Shown: positions 1 through 8,412 of the stretch, one piece after another
Layout: every line of letters begins with the position of its first letter
Position numbering within the stretch: position 1 is the stretch's first letter
DNA from: Cytophagales bacterium
GTDB lineage: Bacteria; Bacteroidota; Bacteroidia; Cytophagales; Bernardetiaceae
DNA length: 54,756 nucleotides
Direction of reading: 5' to 3'
Assembly (NCBI GenBank): GCA_013299045.1
Contig: JAAFJX010000026.1
Span: 1-54,756, forward strand
Notes under the pieces: model-generated
Told to the model about the DNA's origin: nothing
What the model saw: only the letters and a program-made list of their open reading frames with translations
The model's database searches: none
Translations under genes and position numbers: made by a program

Positions 1-2
1 CT

Positions 3-40
3 GAACCGCTGCTATCTAATAGACGCGGTTCTCTCTTTTA
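3..40. terminator. Hairpin terminator at left edge
   Basis: A perfect 7-base stem (GAACCGC at 3-9 with GCGGTTC at 25-31) is followed on the plus strand by a T-rich stretch. It lies downstream of smc (minus strand). It could end a plus-strand gene to the left of the window, smc, or both. The T-rich tail fits plus-strand termination best. Confidence 0.5.
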
Positions 41-92
41 AAGAATATTACAAAAAAACACTACTAAAATATTAAACCCTAATGCAAATAAA

Positions 93-3000
93 CTAAGACT
101 CTAAAGCCAAACGTTTTAAATCCATTGGAATAACTCGTGAAACACCCTGCTCCACCATTGTTACACCGAAGATGACATCGGTATTGACCATAGTGCGTTT
201 GTTGTGCGTTACAATAATAAACTGCACATTTTCAGCAAACTTTTTAATAATTTTATTGAATTTGTCAATGTTTGCATCGTCCAGCGGTGCATCTACCTCG
301 TCAAAAATACAGAAAGGAGCAGGACGCATCAAGTAAACTGCAAAGAGCAAAGATGTAGCCGTTAGGGTTTTTTCACCGCCTGAGAGTTGCCTAATGCTCA
401 GCGGTCTTTTACCTTTGGGTTTTGCAATAATGTTTATTTGAGATTCCAAGGGATTGTCAGGTGTGGTCAGAATGAGGTCGCAACTATCTTCTTCTGAGAA
501 TAAAGACCTAAAGACCATTTGAAAGTTTGTGCGAATTTGCTCGAAAGCTTCCATAAAACTCTTAATGGCCACTTGGTCAATTTCTTGAATAGTACGTTCT
601 AGCGTAGCTTTAGCGGCTAAAAGGTCATTGCGCTGATTATCAATGAAATCGTGCCGATTTTTTACTTCTTGATACGCTTCCAGGGCAGTTTGATTGATGT
701 TGCCTAGTCTTTGTAGTTGTAGTTTCAGGGCTTGGGTTTCTTCTGTGAGTTGCTTTTCGGGCAAATTCTCCTCTTCGTCTATAGCGTCTAGAAAATCTTG
801 GTCAATTTCAAGGTCAAATTCTGCCTTCAAGCGTTCTCTTGCACCTGTAAGCACCAAATTCAGCTCATTCATACGGCTTTGCCACGCGCTGAGACGGGCT
901 TCGCAGTTGTCTTTTTGGCGCATGACCTCACGGACTGTGCGCTCTGCATCGGCAACGCGCTCACGGGTTTGGTAGTATACGCTTTCTAGCTCATTAACAA
1001 GCTCTTGCTCAATTTTTTTCTGTGTATTTAGCTCTGCCAACTGGCTTTCTAAGCTTTCTGCTTCGGCTTTGTTACGAATCATATCTGCATCGGTTTGGTG
1101 CAAATCGTAAACAAGCTGTTCCGAGCGCTCTTTAGTGCTTTTGAAGGCATTTCTTTTGAAGGAAATTTCCTTCTGAAGTCCCTCAATAAAGTTTTTGGTT
1201 CGGTTGTATTCTATGGTTTGTTCATTAAAAAGCTGTTGTTTTTGGCTAAACTCACTGCTTTTCAGTTGCAAATGTTCTTGCAAAACCGCCAACTGTTTTT
1301 GAGCATACGTTACATCAATTTCAGCATTTTGCAAGCGTGGTTTGAGTTCCTGCATATCGTTTTGCACCACGCTTAATTTTTCCTGCACTTCGTACTTGCG
1401 TTCGTCCGCTGCATCAAAAGAAATTTTGATTTGCTCTAACTTTGTTTTAATCCCCACTTGCTCGCGCATGAGGCTTTCTAGTTGTTGTTGAGTATTTTTT
1501 ATAGGCGAAGCGGCCAATTCATTTTGCAAGTTTTGTAGCTCGCTGCGCTTGAGCGTGAATTTGTCTTGCCAAATTTGAGTTTGTTCATACAACTCTTCTA
1601 CTTCGTTTTGAAGCGTCTCTACGTGTTGTTTTCGGCCAATTTTACTGGCATCAACATTGCCCGCATGGCCACCAATGAGCATAGTTGCTCTTTTGAGTAG
1701 TTTACCGTCCGCACTTACAAAAGTACTTGGCTCTGAAAGAGAATGACTAATCCCGTCAATTGTATCAACCACCCACACGTTTTGAAAGATTTGCCACAAA
1801 AAGTTAGCGTATTTTTTATCGTATTCTAGCTCATCAAACAGGGCTTTGGCCTTTGGTGAGGGCTTAGTAAGGCTTTGAGGCTTTTGAGTAAATTTATTGA
1901 GTAAAAAAAACTGTGCACGGCCTGCTTTTTCCTTGTCTAAGCGCGCCACGGCCTCTAATGCTTCTTTTTCGTCTTGCACCACCAAATAATTGTTATAAGG
2001 CTCACAAAACAATTCTAGAGCTGCCTGAAAGGCTTTATTACAGGCAAATGTTTCTGTAAAAGGTACAAGTTGAAGGTCTTTAGCTTCTGTGCTGAGGTGC
2101 TTAACGGCTTCGGAATAGCCTTCCATGCTTTCTGAAAGCGCTTTAGCGAGCTTTAACTCGTGAAATTTTGCGTCGTAGCGGCGCAAGGCAGCAGCCTGCT
2201 CATCGCGAAAAAGATTTATTTCAGCCTCTGTATTGCTGATTTGGCGACGAAGTGCCTCCTCGCTGTCTAGCAAATTTTTGAGAGATAAATTGCTTTCTTG
2301 TATAGTCTGATTGAGTGCGCTCAGGCTGCTTTGTAGTTGGTTGATTTGGCCTTCAAATGCGTGGGTATCCAAATGAATTCGTTCTAAATCTTGCTTGAAA
2401 GTACTTATCTTCAAATCCTTAACTTCGGCATCTTTGCGGTAGAGAAAAAGGTCATTTTCTTTGTTTTTTAAAAACTTTTCAGCTTGCTCAAGTTCTTTTT
2501 TGAGTGTATCAGTTTCCTGACGTATAGCCTCATAAACAGCCTTAAAGTCGGAGAGCTGACGCTCAATGGCATTGTGCTGAAGCTCATGGTCAGCCTTGTC
2601 TTGCTCTAGCTTTTGGACGTTTTCTACGAGGGCGCTTTCTTCTTTTTGATTTTGGTCTATCTGCCAGCGCAGGTTGTCTTTTTTATCAGAAAGGTATTTG
2701 AGGCGCTCTTGTGCTAATTTGACATCACCTTCTGCCGTCCGTATCTTATAAAAAACCGTAGCCAAATCGCTTTTTTTGGCATTTAGAGCACCTTCCTTAG
2801 AATTGCTCTGTATCTTGAGTTCTTCTAGAAGTAAATCTTGTTCTTGAATTTGAGCCACCAAAGTATTCTTGGCTTCTTGTTCGTTCTGCACTTTGCCATT
2901 GAGCGCAAAAAACTCATCGGTGTTGGCACGGACGAGTTTTTTGGCAAGCGCCACACTAAGTTGTTTGTAACGTTCGCGGATGGACTGTGCTTTTTCTGCT

Positions 3001-3632
3001 GCCTTGGCTTGCCTTTCAAGCGCCCGAACGTTTTTTTCTATTTCTGCAAGGAGGTCTTCTACGCGCACTAAGTCTTCTTGCACCTCCTGCATTTTTGCAA
3101 GAGCTTCTTTTTTACGAGCTTTGAACTTGGCTACGCCAGCAGCTTCTTCAATCATGGCCTTGCGTGAGCCTTCGCGGTCGTTGAGAATATCGTCCACCAT
3201 TTTTAACTCAATGATGGCGTAACTGTTAGCGCTAATGCCTGTGTTTTGGAACAAATCCGTGATATCGCGGCGGCGGCAGAGACTGTTGTTAAGGTAGTAT
3301 TCACTATTACCCTGACGGTCATAACGGCGACCTATGCTTACCTCGGTATACTCAGCAGGCAGAATGTTACGGTCGTTCTCAAAGGTAAGATGCACTTCGG
3401 CTGCATTGGCTGGTTTTCGGTTGGCACTCCCATTAAAAATGATGTTATCCATCTTGTCTGAGCGCAGGTTTTTGGTGCTCTGCTCGCCCAAAACCCAGCG
3501 CATGGCATCAATGACATTAGATTTGCCACAACCGTTTGGGCCCACTACTCCAGTTATTCCACGGTCAAAGTGTATGTTCACTTTGTCGCCAAAACTTTTG
3601 AATCCCTTTATTTCTAGTTTAATGAGTCGCAT
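93..3632 (-). CDS. smc: Chromosome segregation ATPase SMC
   Basis: SMC protein of about 1179 residues, the usual full length for the family. SMC dimers, normally with ScpA and ScpB, bind and loop DNA to compact and segregate the chromosome. Visible parts in order: an N-terminal ATPase half with Walker A GPNGCGKS at about residues 31-38, a first long coiled coil (about 170-500), a hinge (about 510-660), a second coiled coil, then the C-terminal ATPase half with the signature LSGGEK near residue 1083 and Walker B FCIFDEVDAPLDD near 1108-1120. I place the start at the Met of MRLIKLEIKGFKSFGDKV, the conserved family N-terminus. The frame stays open 11 codons further upstream, but that extension does not look like SMC. 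scpA and scpB are not in the window. Confidence 0.96.
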   Translation of the reverse strand: MRLIKLEIKGFKSFGDKVNIHFDRGITGVVGPNGCGKSNVIDAMRWVLGEQSTKNLRSDKMDNIIFNGSANRKPANAAEVHLTFENDRNILPAEYTEVSIGRRYDRQGNSEYYLNNSLCRRRDITDLFQNTGISANSYAIIELKMVDDILNDREGSRKAMIEEAAGVAKFKARKKEALAKMQEVQEDLVRVEDLLAEIEKNVRALERQAKAAEKAQSIRERYKQLSVALAKKLVRANTDEFFALNGKVQNEQEAKNTLVAQIQEQDLLLEELKIQSNSKEGALNAKKSDLATVFYKIRTAEGDVKLAQERLKYLSDKKDNLRWQIDQNQKEESALVENVQKLEQDKADHELQHNAIERQLSDFKAVYEAIRQETDTLKKELEQAEKFLKNKENDLFLYRKDAEVKDLKISTFKQDLERIHLDTHAFEGQINQLQSSLSALNQTIQESNLSLKNLLDSEEALRRQISNTEAEINLFRDEQAAALRRYDAKFHELKLAKALSESMEGYSEAVKHLSTEAKDLQLVPFTETFACNKAFQAALELFCEPYNNYLVVQDEKEALEAVARLDKEKAGRAQFFLLNKFTQKPQSLTKPSPKAKALFDELEYDKKYANFLWQIFQNVWVVDTIDGISHSLSEPSTFVSADGKLLKRATMLIGGHAGNVDASKIGRKQHVETLQNEVEELYEQTQIWQDKFTLKRSELQNLQNELAASPIKNTQQQLESLMREQVGIKTKLEQIKISFDAADERKYEVQEKLSVVQNDMQELKPRLQNAEIDVTYAQKQLAVLQEHLQLKSSEFSQKQQLFNEQTIEYNRTKNFIEGLQKEISFKRNAFKSTKERSEQLVYDLHQTDADMIRNKAEAESLESQLAELNTQKKIEQELVNELESVYYQTRERVADAERTVREVMRQKDNCEARLSAWQSRMNELNLVLTGARERLKAEFDLEIDQDFLDAIDEEENLPEKQLTEETQALKLQLQRLGNINQTALEAYQEVKNRHDFIDNQRNDLLAAKATLERTIQEIDQVAIKSFMEAFEQIRTNFQMVFRSLFSEEDSCDLILTTPDNPLESQINIIAKPKGKRPLSIRQLSGGEKTLTATSLLFAVYLMRPAPFCIFDEVDAPLDDANIDKFNKIIKKFAENVQFIIVTHNKRTMVNTDVIFGVTMVEQGVSRVIPMDLKRLALES

Positions 3633-3733
3633 CAGGAGTAGAAAGCTGTTATAATCAACGCGCAAGTTAATAATTTTCAGTCATGCGTTTATGCTTTCTA
3701 TGAAAAATTATGCTTGTTTACAATCTTGTAAGG

Positions 3734-3895
3734 TCAGTGGCGCGCTTCTAGAACGCTCCAAGAAAGGCTTTCTAGTAACGGATTCGCACCGTGTCTTTGA
3801 GCCAATGAATCAAACTTATTGTGTGGCATGAAATCAACAATTTGTTTGAATAGCGGCTGACCAACGATTTTTTTATCACTATCTTTGCTGCTCAT
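3734..3895 (-). pseudogene. N-terminal stub of an IS4-type (DUF4372) transposase
   Basis: A 53-codon frame starts at the ATG whose complement is 3893-3895. It encodes GQPLFKQIVDFMPHNKFDSL followed by AQRHGAN. This resembles the start of IS4-family transposases that carry a DUF4372 domain. After that the reading diverges and stops, so only the first 35-40 residues of a roughly 400-residue protein survive. No DDE catalytic region is present nearby and no terminal repeats are obvious. It is best read as a decayed insertion-sequence fragment between smc and menD. Confidence 0.55.
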
Positions 3896-3930
3896 AGTGT
3901 ATGTTTTTTACAAACAAAAACTATAGATAA

Positions 3931-3968
3931 AGGGGTTACTTCTCTGAAGAAATCCCTCCTTTTTTTAT
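3931..3968 (+). terminator. Hairpin with T-run just upstream of menD
   Basis: An interrupted stem (AGGGG-TT-CTTC with GAAG-AA-CCCT, loop TCT) is followed by CC and seven Ts. It points along the plus strand and ends about 33 bases before the menD start, although no plus-strand gene lies to its left. It may be an attenuator in the menD leader or a relic of the decayed insertion sequence. Confidence 0.45.
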
Positions 3969-4000
3969 AAAAATACTTGTCGGTTTAGTACTGAAAGAAT

Positions 4001-5713
4001 ATGATAGATTCTACTCGCACAAACAACTTTCCAGCACTACACTGGGCGGGGCTTTGTGCAGCGGCCGGCATTAGCCATGCGGTCATTGCACCAGGTTCGC
4101 GTTCGGCGCAGTTGAGTATAGCTTTTGCAAGAACAAAAGGTCTTTACTGTGAGGTAATTGCAGATGAGCGTGTGGCGGGTTTTACAGCTTTAGGTTATGC
4201 AGAAGCACTATCTAAGCCTGTGGTGTTGGTTTGTACCTCAGGCAGCGCCTTATTGAACTTAGCACCCGCCGTCAGTGAGGCATTTTTTAGAAATATTCCG
4301 CTTTTGGTGCTCTCCGCAGACCGCCCACCCGAACTAATAGGGCAACAAGATGGCCAAACCATTTTCCAAGAAAATGCTTTTGGGAAGCACGTCAAAGCCT
4401 TCTATCAACTTCCAACACGCTGTTCTGAGCCAGATGAGTTTGAGCACAGTGTTCGCATTTTTCAAGAGGCTCTTTTACTGCTAAAAGAAGCACCAAAAGC
4501 GCCTGTTCATATCAACTGCCCTTTTCGCGAGCCTTTTTATCCTCCTGTTCAGAGTGTACAATCTGCCGAGCTTTTGCCTTGGTGTGTTCTAAACCAACGT
4601 CATCTTTTTAAGGACAATCTTAAAATGCTTTTTTCTCAAGCTCTCAAAGATACAGATGAACGCATTTTGATAGTAGCTGGACAAGAAACACCCTTACGCG
4701 ATGGAATCCGAGAGAAGCTACAGGCACTCATGCCGCTTCATGTACCTGTTATAGCCGATGTTATTAGTAATTATGGTTTTCTAAAACAAAGTATCCAGCA
4801 TCAAGATGTCATACTTAGCAGTCCAGCGCTTGATAAAGTATTTTTGCCAGATATGCTCATTACCTTTGGGCAATCAGTTATATCCAAAAATCTCAAGCTC
4901 TTTTTACGTAATGCGCCTATTAAAACGCATTGGCACATTCAAGAAAGCGGATTGGTGGCAGATACTTTCAAAAGTCTCACCCATATTGTTCGTTTACCTC
5001 TGGCAGATTTTTTAGCAGAAATAACTCATTTTAAGGGCAACAAGAGCTATTTTGAGAATTGGCAGCGTGCGGAACGAACAGTTGCCGACTTTCATCAAGT
5101 AGCTTTTTTGCAAGAGTGGACGGAATTTGCAGTTATTGCGCGCGTTATGGAGCAGTTACCCAATGGTTCTTGTCTGCACTTGGCCAATAGCATGGCGGTT
5201 CGTTATGCCAATTTTTTGGGCTTGGGCGCAGAGCAAAAGCAAATAAAAGTGTATGCAAATCGTGGCACAAGTGGTATAGATGGCTGCCTGAGTACGGCCA
5301 TTGGTCATGCAAAGGCCACACCAGACCGCTTGCATTTACTTTTGATAGGCGACACAGCATTTTTTTATGACCAAAATGCCTTTTGGCAGAATAATTTGCC
5401 CAAAAATCTGAGAATCCTGTTGAACAACAATCAAGGCGGTGGTATATTTGCCTTTCTGCCAGATGCCCGAAAACAGCCCGAGTTGCAGGACTTTTTTGTA
5501 GCTCCTCATCAGTTAAATGCTGCCAATTTATCAGTTAGCTACAATATCAAGTATTTATCTGCCAAGAATTTTGAAGAGCTAGATGCGGCACTTCCTGTAT
5601 TTTTTGCACAAGAACTGTCTATTTTAGAGTGTTTTAGCGATGCTGCAAAAAATCTAGACTTTTTCGTGCGCTATAAGGCCAATGTTGCGAATAAAATTAT
5701 TGCTATCAGCTAA
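4001..5713 (+). CDS. menD: SEPHCHC synthase MenD
   Basis: 2-Succinyl-5-enolpyruvyl-6-hydroxy-3-cyclohexene-1-carboxylate synthase, a thiamine-diphosphate enzyme that joins isochorismate and 2-oxoglutarate in menaquinone biosynthesis. The protein has 570 residues, close to the family norm of about 550-560. The N-terminal pyrimidine-binding part shows the typical HAVIAPGSRSAQLSIA and FTALGYAEA stretches. The C-terminal part has GTSGIDGCLSTAIGHA and the diphosphate/metal site GDTAFFYDQNA followed by NNNQGGGIF. The ATG at 4001 fits the family N-terminus. No other men gene is next to it. Repeat copy 1 begins 3 bases after the stop codon. Menaquinone is the usual respiratory quinone of Bacteroidota. 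Confidence 0.96.
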   Translation: MIDSTRTNNFPALHWAGLCAAAGISHAVIAPGSRSAQLSIAFARTKGLYCEVIADERVAGFTALGYAEALSKPVVLVCTSGSALLNLAPAVSEAFFRNIPLLVLSADRPPELIGQQDGQTIFQENAFGKHVKAFYQLPTRCSEPDEFEHSVRIFQEALLLLKEAPKAPVHINCPFREPFYPPVQSVQSAELLPWCVLNQRHLFKDNLKMLFSQALKDTDERILIVAGQETPLRDGIREKLQALMPLHVPVIADVISNYGFLKQSIQHQDVILSSPALDKVFLPDMLITFGQSVISKNLKLFLRNAPIKTHWHIQESGLVADTFKSLTHIVRLPLADFLAEITHFKGNKSYFENWQRAERTVADFHQVAFLQEWTEFAVIARVMEQLPNGSCLHLANSMAVRYANFLGLGAEQKQIKVYANRGTSGIDGCLSTAIGHAKATPDRLHLLLIGDTAFFYDQNAFWQNNLPKNLRILLNNNQGGGIFAFLPDARKQPELQDFFVAPHQLNAANLSVSYNIKYLSAKNFEELDAALPVFFAQELSILECFSDAAKNLDFFVRYKANVANKIIAIS

Positions 5714-5715
5714 TC

Positions 5716-6178
5716 AGTTGTTGCTTAAAAAGGCATTAAGGTATTTATTATCAATAAATTAAACAAGAATTTTGCCTTTAAAGTTCCTTTGGTTTTAGCG
5801 CATTTTGTCAAAAACTGGCAAAACCTCAAAGTTCCTTGCGGCCTGCCACGCCTCGCATCAGACAAAAGCGAATGGCACAAAGGTCTGAGGGTAAGATTTT
5901 CTGTGTAAGAATGTTTTGTCAAAACACCCAATCAAAGAAAAAGTCATACGCTGTTTTAGATGAAAAAAGGTTGTTTTGCCCTCTAAATTGGCCTTTTGCG
6001 AGGCTTAATTTTTTGCTATGCCCTACGGTCGGAACTTTCAGCTCATGCTTCAGTGCAGCATCAAGGCAAAAAGTAGAGAGAAAAAGCTCCCAAAAATCAT
6101 GAGGGTGTTCCTAGAGTAGACAAATCATATCAATTAATTGATGTGCTTGTTCTTATGCCGACTTTTTAAGGGACGACT
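5716..6178 (+). repeat. MITE-like foldback repeat, copy 1
   Basis: A 463-base non-coding element. By eye it shares roughly three quarters of its bases, along its whole length, with 16842-17306 (465 bases, same orientation). The ends are imperfect inverted repeats: AGTTGTTGCTTAAAAA at the left and TTTTTAAGGGACGACT at the right. Inside, GCCTCGCA (5850-5857) can pair with TGCGAGGC (5997-6004). Short open frames inside are not conserved in phase between the copies, so I do not call a gene. The left end lies 3 bases from the menD stop codon. No target-site duplication is clear. Confidence 0.75.
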
Positions 6179-6276
6179 ATCTATTCAAACTTTAAATGTA
6201 AAAAAAACGATGCGGGAGTCCTAGTTTTTTGTGCTAAGATTAGGATATTCATCATACATTTTATTGTTTTGCAACC

Positions 6277-6450
6277 AACAAGGTGTAAGAGCAGTTTTTG
6301 CTGTTCCGAACTTAATAGGGAAGTTGGTGAAAAACCAACACTGTGCTCGCAACTGTAAGCCGCGAATACCCCAAAGCACCCTCGCCACTGTAACCTAGCG
6401 TTGCGGGAAGGCCGTTTTGGTGGGCGGTTAGTCAGGAGACCTGCCTTGTT
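6277..6450 (+). promoter_or_regulatory. Cobalamin (B12) riboswitch
   Basis: A canonical adenosylcobalamin-type aptamer. Closing stem AACAAGG (6277-6283) pairs with CCTTGTT (6444-6450). Conserved core blocks follow in the right order: a GGGAA segment near 6318, GGTGAAAAACC, CACTGTGCTCGCAACTGTAA, GCCACTG, GGGAAGGC, and the B12 box AGTCAGGAGACCTGCC at about 6430-6445. It sits upstream of the BtuG-like lipoprotein and should shut that gene off when cobalamin is plentiful. Confidence 0.95.
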
Positions 6451-6471
6451 ACAAAAAAATTGGAAAGATGC

Positions 6472-6506
6472 GCTCGAGCAAGTGCTTTTCCGAGCAGTTT
6501 TAATTT
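6472..6506 (+). terminator. Possible expression-platform hairpin of the B12 riboswitch
   Basis: A nested stem follows the aptamer by 21 bases: GCTCG pairs with CGAGC, and inside it AGCA pairs with TGCT. It is followed by AGTTTTAATTT. It could be a weak intrinsic terminator or part of the riboswitch expression platform. The T-tract is interrupted. Confidence 0.4.
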
Positions 6507-6642
6507 GATAACAACTTTAATTATTTCGCGCATGAATTTTTGCTGCCTGTGTTGCAAAAGTTCGCCGTTCATGCTTTAAGCAAAGTTGATGACTTATGCT
6601 CTCTCGTTTCTGTTCTTATTCTTATTTAACCCTCTTACAATC

Positions 6643-7710
6643 ATGTTTTTAACATTTAGAAGACAGCTTTTTCTACTGTCCCTCTCTGTTTTATGGCTTT
6701 CGGCCTGTGGCAGTAGCTCTAACAACCCTGAGCCGCAAGGCTACGAAAATGCTATTCTGGTTTTAAATGAAGGCGCTTTTGGCAAAAATAATGCTTCATT
6801 AGATGCCCTTAACGCCAATGATTATACGTTGCGCGAAAACGATATTTTTCAGAAAGCCAACAGCCGTACCGTGGGCGATGTGCTGCAAAGCGCCATGACC
6901 CACAATGGTTTTACGTATCTTATCAGTAACAATACCGCTACGTTGGAGGTTGTTAAAACGTCTGATTTCAAAACGATTACCTCTATCAAGCTCCCTGTTG
7001 AGAATCCACGCTATATCAAGCGCATTGGTTTAGATAAAGCATATATTTCTACATGGAGCGACTTCGCCGGCACAAAAGCTCCCAAGGTGCTTGTTCTAGA
7101 CCTCAACACAAACAGTATCATCAAACAAATGGACGTGGGTATGGGGGCAGAGTATATTGAAACACTTGGCAATCGCGCTTTTGTAAGCAATAGCTTTGAA
7201 AAAAGCATTTCAGTTTATGATACTGACCGCGACAGCCGAAGCGTGAGCATCAGTACTGCACCACATAGCCCTCAGCAAATGGTTATTGATGCCAACAGCA
7301 AAATTTGGGCACTGGCCTTCAGTTATGATTCTACTTTTAATAGCCCCGTTGGCTCTTTATACCAAATTAACCAACGTAACAGCCGAATAGAGCGTATTGT
7401 GGGTCTGGCTGCTGGTGATGGCAAAAGCATAAGAGGGCGCTTAGCAATTGACAAAGCAGCGAATAATCTCTACTTCCTGTTCTCAGATGGGCTTTATCGC
7501 ATGAATACCAAAGATGTGATTGTAACGAAAGTGGTAGAGGGGAACTTCTATGGCTTGGCCTATGATGCTAAAAATAAAAATATTCTGCTGGGGAAAGCTG
7601 ATTTTATGAATCCAAGCAACAATAAAGTTCTGGTTTACGATAAAACTGGCAAACTTATCAAAGAACTGCCCGTTGGGATAGGCCCCAATGGTTTTGTGTT
7701 GCCCAACTAA
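6643..7710 (+). CDS. BtuG-like surface lipoprotein (DUF5074/YncE-type beta-propeller)
   Basis: A predicted lipoprotein of 355 residues with a signal peptide ending in the lipobox LSAC (Cys22), followed by Ser and Asn residues as in surface-exposed Bacteroidota lipoproteins. The body has blade-like repeats such as VLVLDLNTNSIIKQMDVGMG and ISVYDTDRDSRSVSIST, as in DUF5074/YncE-type seven-bladed propellers. The cobalamin riboswitch 190 bases upstream points to a role in corrinoid capture, as shown for BtuG in Bacteroides, where it works with the TonB-dependent receptor BtuB. That receptor is not in the window. I chose the ATG at 6643 because the signal peptide starts there; the frame is open back to 6586. 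A general surface propeller protein is the alternative. Confidence 0.8.
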   Translation: MFLTFRRQLFLLSLSVLWLSACGSSSNNPEPQGYENAILVLNEGAFGKNNASLDALNANDYTLRENDIFQKANSRTVGDVLQSAMTHNGFTYLISNNTATLEVVKTSDFKTITSIKLPVENPRYIKRIGLDKAYISTWSDFAGTKAPKVLVLDLNTNSIIKQMDVGMGAEYIETLGNRAFVSNSFEKSISVYDTDRDSRSVSISTAPHSPQQMVIDANSKIWALAFSYDSTFNSPVGSLYQINQRNSRIERIVGLAAGDGKSIRGRLAIDKAANNLYFLFSDGLYRMNTKDVIVTKVVEGNFYGLAYDAKNKNILLGKADFMNPSNNKVLVYDKTGKLIKELPVGIGPNGFVLPN

Positions 7711-7790
7711 GGACTTTCTTGCTAAGAAAATAATGCCTATAAGGAATTTGGCAATATTTGGCCAAAGTTTTATAACATTTTGCTTAACAG

Positions 7791-7822
7791 TTGGTTTTGT
7801 TTGTAAAAATTTTGTAACTTTG
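7791..7822 (+). promoter_or_regulatory. Bacteroidota-type promoter of the bacilliredoxin gene
   Basis: TTGG at 7791-7794 and TAACTTTG at 7815-7822 are 20 bases apart, matching the TTTG / TAnnTTTG promoter of this phylum. Transcription would start close to 7829, about 20 bases before the ATG. Confidence 0.6.
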
Positions 7823-7849
7823 TCCTTTAGATAAAAAAGTATAAAAGCT

Positions 7850-8272
7850 ATGTCGAATTATCCAGAATACTTAACTGCACCCATGAAACAAGACTTGATT
7901 GCCGTTGGTTTTCAAGACCTTACAACAACTTCAGAGGTGAGTAGTTTGTTAGATGCTTCAGCGGGTACTACCCTTGTCGTTATCAATTCTGTTTGTGGTT
8001 GTGCGGCTGGTGCGGCTCGTCCTGGCGTAAAAATGGCCTTGGCTAATGCTGCCAAAAAACCTCAGAGCCTCGCGACTGTGTTTGCTGGCGTAGACAAAGA
8101 TGCCACGAACAAAGTACGCGAATATTTAGCGCCTTATCCTCCCTCTTCTCCTGCTATAGCCTTGTTCAAAAACGGGGAGCTGGTGCATTTGGTAGAGCGT
8201 CATCAAATAGAGGGTCGTCCGGCCAATATCATTGCAGACCATCTCAAAGAAGTTTTTGAAGAGTATTGCTAG
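7850..8272 (+). CDS. Bacilliredoxin, BrxA/BrxB (YphP/YqiW) family
   Basis: A 140-residue thioredoxin-fold protein of the DUF1094/YphP family. The diagnostic CGC motif is at Cys49-Gly-Cys51 in NSVCGCAAGAARPG. Characterised members in Bacillus remove bacillithiol from mixed disulfides. Many Bacteroidota carry the family, though bacillithiol use must be inferred for each organism. The length matches the family (about 140-145). It has its own promoter and is followed by a strong hairpin terminator, so it is probably a single-gene unit. Confidence 0.93.
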   Translation: MSNYPEYLTAPMKQDLIAVGFQDLTTTSEVSSLLDASAGTTLVVINSVCGCAAGAARPGVKMALANAAKKPQSLATVFAGVDKDATNKVREYLAPYPPSSPAIALFKNGELVHLVERHQIEGRPANIIADHLKEVFEEYC

Positions 8273-8300
8273 AGTACCTTCAATTATTTTTGAATACCGT

Positions 8301-8330
8301 AAAGAGCAGATTTTAGTCTGCTCTTTGTCA
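8301..8330 (+). terminator. Terminator hairpin after the bacilliredoxin gene
   Basis: A perfect 10-base stem, AAAGAGCAGA with TCTGCTCTTT, with a 6-base loop, begins 28 bases after the stop codon. The T-tract is short (TTTG, then CATT), so strength is uncertain. Confidence 0.6.
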
Positions 8331-8412
8331 TTCTAAAAAAAACAATTTGCATTATTTAAAGCACATTTGTTCCTTGTTGTTATAACCTTTGAACTATATT
8401 TTTGTGCGTTAT

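Noticed and set aside
5836-6102. 88-codon frame inside repeat copy 1
   Set aside because: The corresponding frame is not open in copy 2, and the sequence is explained by the foldback element.
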